Assembly: GCA_903952205.1 (NCBI GenBank)
Contig: CAJBEZ010000015.1
Coordinates: forward strand, 1-64,000
Direction of reading: 5' to 3'
Source of the DNA: an uncultured Desulfomonile sp.
Lineage (GTDB): Bacteria > Desulfobacterota > Desulfomonilia > Desulfomonilales > Desulfomonilaceae
Length of the DNA: 64,000 nucleotides
In this document: one piece after another, positions 62,995 through 64,000 of the stretch
Layout of the letters: every line of letters begins with the position of its first letter
How positions within the stretch are numbered: position 1 is the first letter of the stretch
Made by a program: the position numbers and the translations under genes
The notes under the pieces: model-generated
Databases searched by the model: none
What the model was told of the DNA's origin: nothing
Seen by the model: only the letters and a program-made list of their open reading frames with translations

Positions 62995-64000
62995 TCAGAA
63001 GTTCGCTTGAATTGCAACACGCATACCAAAAATCGAGTCAATTTCACGATCCGGATTTATACCCCAGTTGTTACTAGAGTTCGGGGTGTTCCAGGAAGAT
63101 TGTCTCCTGTCCACACACGCGTATTTGAACCAGGCACCGGGCTTCCAATAGGCCGCCCTGGCCATTAACGTGTATCCTTCGATGAGTTTCCAATCAAATC
63201 CGCCGCCGATTTCATAACCAAGGTCTCTCTCCAGAATGTTGGGAGCATTCGTAAGATTTCCGTTGTTGTCAGCGAATGAAATGTCCACTAGGTTACCTAT
63301 TGGGAAGGAATTACCTCTACTACCGTTACCGTATTGCAGCGCTGGCTGGGAGGCTGTTTCGGTAGGATCTGGCCTTATCCATCCCCATCCATATCCTTGG
63401 GACACCCTGCTGGCGTACAAGAAGGTTGCGTATGCATTTAGATTAGCTGCTATAGCGTAATCCAATCTTACGCCATACGTGCTGGCATCGGTAATGTAAC
63501 CGTGGTTGCAAGAGCGAGATATGGAATCGTTTCCCGATCCGTAGTTATAACCAAGCAACAGGCTGTAGGGAAGATACAGGTTTACACCGCCATTAGGGGA
63601 AAGTATGGGAACAATGGTAGGCTGTCTGTCGATCAGTTTGCCTCCGCGTCTGTCCGGACCCGGATAGTAGGCCCAGAGAAAGCTGATCTTTGCTGGGCCG
63701 GCCATAGCGCCGCACTCGACCATACCAGCCCACAATTCCCAGTAACGAGTTTGAGGCTTGATATAATCCCCGTTTATTCGTTTAAGAGAAAGGCCGTTCT
63801 GTCGAAAGAATTCCTGATAAAAGCCGACTTCAGTATTAAAGAAGAAGCGTCCGTCAAAATACCTGAAATTTGTGAATCCAAAGACCTGCGAGTCGTCCGT
63901 CGCAAAGATCGGGTGATCTGTTGGTAAATTGGTGTTTGAAAGAATCAGCGATTCCGGTCCCTTGTGACCGTTGGTGTATTCGACAAAGGTCTCGGAACTG
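62995..64000 (-). CDS. Outer-membrane porin-like beta-barrel protein (C-terminal part)
   Basis: The minus-strand frame is open from the window edge to TGA at 62995, giving about 334 residues of the C-terminal region; the apparent TTG start at 63735 is internal. Alternating hydrophobic strands with many Tyr/Phe/Trp and Asn/Gly turns (NFRYFDGRFFFNTEVGFYQ, YDAIAANLNAYATFLYAS-type, ERDLGYEIGGGFDWKLIEG) and a C-terminal IFGMRVAIQANF ending in phenylalanine, the BAM recognition signature. It resembles large porin/channel proteins of Desulfobacterota. Solute unknown. Confidence 0.7.
   Translation of the reverse strand, partial: SSETFVEYTNGHKGPESLILSNTNLPTDHPIFATDDSQVFGFTNFRYFDGRFFFNTEVGFYQEFFRQNGLSLKRINGDYIKPQTRYWELWAGMVECGAMAGPAKISFLWAYYPGPDRRGGKLIDRQPTIVPILSPNGGVNLYLPYSLLLGYNYGSGNDSISRSCNHGYITDASTYGVRLDYAIAANLNAYATFLYASRVSQGYGWGWIRPDPTETASQPALQYGNGSRGNSFPIGNLVDISFADNNGNLTNAPNILERDLGYEIGGGFDWKLIEGYTLMARAAYWKPGAWFKYACVDRRQSSWNTPNSSNNWGINPDREIDSIFGMRVAIQANF

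Noticed and set aside
1-64000. tRNA, rRNA and CRISPR arrays
   Set aside because: Intergenic regions were read for T-loop-like GGTTCGAATCC patterns and for regularly spaced repeats; none was found.

Overview
The window reads as chromosomal DNA of an anaerobic Desulfobacterota (former Deltaproteobacteria) bacterium, probably from the Syntrophia/Desulfomonile neighbourhood. The evidence is the gene content: a six-gene Rnf complex, a FadE-FadA-FadB beta-oxidation operon, an acyl-CoA dehydrogenase/EtfBA/membrane Fe-S oxidoreductase module typical of syntrophic and fatty-acid-oxidising anaerobes, a 4-hydroxybutyryl-CoA dehydratase-like protein, a ferredoxin-thioredoxin reductase catalytic subunit and a very large multi-PAS hybrid kinase. 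This placement is inference from gene families; no rRNA or tRNA gene was recognised.

Layout. 1-135: N-terminus of an IS1634-type transposase running off the left edge. 307-4805 (minus): FTR-like reductase, HAD phosphatase, TPR lipid/secreted-type protein, CbpM-like regulator and DnaJ. 5053-9293: amidohydrolase, SAM hydrolase, ComF-like phosphoribosyltransferase and a 4-hydroxybutyryl-CoA dehydratase paralogue. 9332-12413 (minus): a compact run MntP, two DUF2889-like proteins, a PHP phosphoesterase and a DUF169 protein. 12652-19929: CDF metal exporter, GT39-like glycosyltransferase, Cys-cluster protein, hisD-moaC-DUF6125, TPR protein. 20287-25476 (plus): beta-oxidation operon ending in a clear terminator. 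25633-32543 (minus): PhoU-like protein and rnfCDGEAB. 32982-36910 (minus): rho-rpmE-DUF1385-prfA. 37206-38766: Hda-like ATPase and recO. 38797-39807 (minus): coiled-coil lipoprotein with a G9 tract. 40352-46331 (plus): acyl-CoA dehydrogenase, XRE-cupin regulator, EMO-type membrane oxidoreductase, EtfB, EtfA. 46486-52794 (plus): PNP/MTI phosphorylase, MTA/SAH deaminase, purM, glnE. 52913-56986: flavodoxin, a broken NRAMP-UspA fusion, a cytidylate-kinase-like/BON protein, and an IS1634-type transposase relic. 57164-62758: 1864-residue hybrid sensor kinase. 62995-64000 (minus): C-terminal part of an outer-membrane porin-like protein.

How it works together. Acyl-CoA oxidation (two dehydrogenases, thiolase, FadB) delivers electrons to EtfBA and from there, through the membrane Fe-S oxidoreductase, to the quinone pool, while Rnf couples ferredoxin/NAD to an ion gradient. 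This is the expected bioenergetic core of a syntroph or a sulfate/organohalide-respiring relative.

The most unusual points are: RnfA carries an N-terminal signal/anchor plus an Ig-like domain; RnfE has lost one of its two conserved metal-binding cysteines; the EMO-type oxidoreductase has a cysteine-stripped first CCG domain; the 4-HBD paralogue lacks expected catalytic residues; a short ORF with a strong ribosome-binding site reads through one in-frame TGA as a C-x-x-U motif; and an NRAMP-UspA fusion is broken at a 14-bp inverted repeat.
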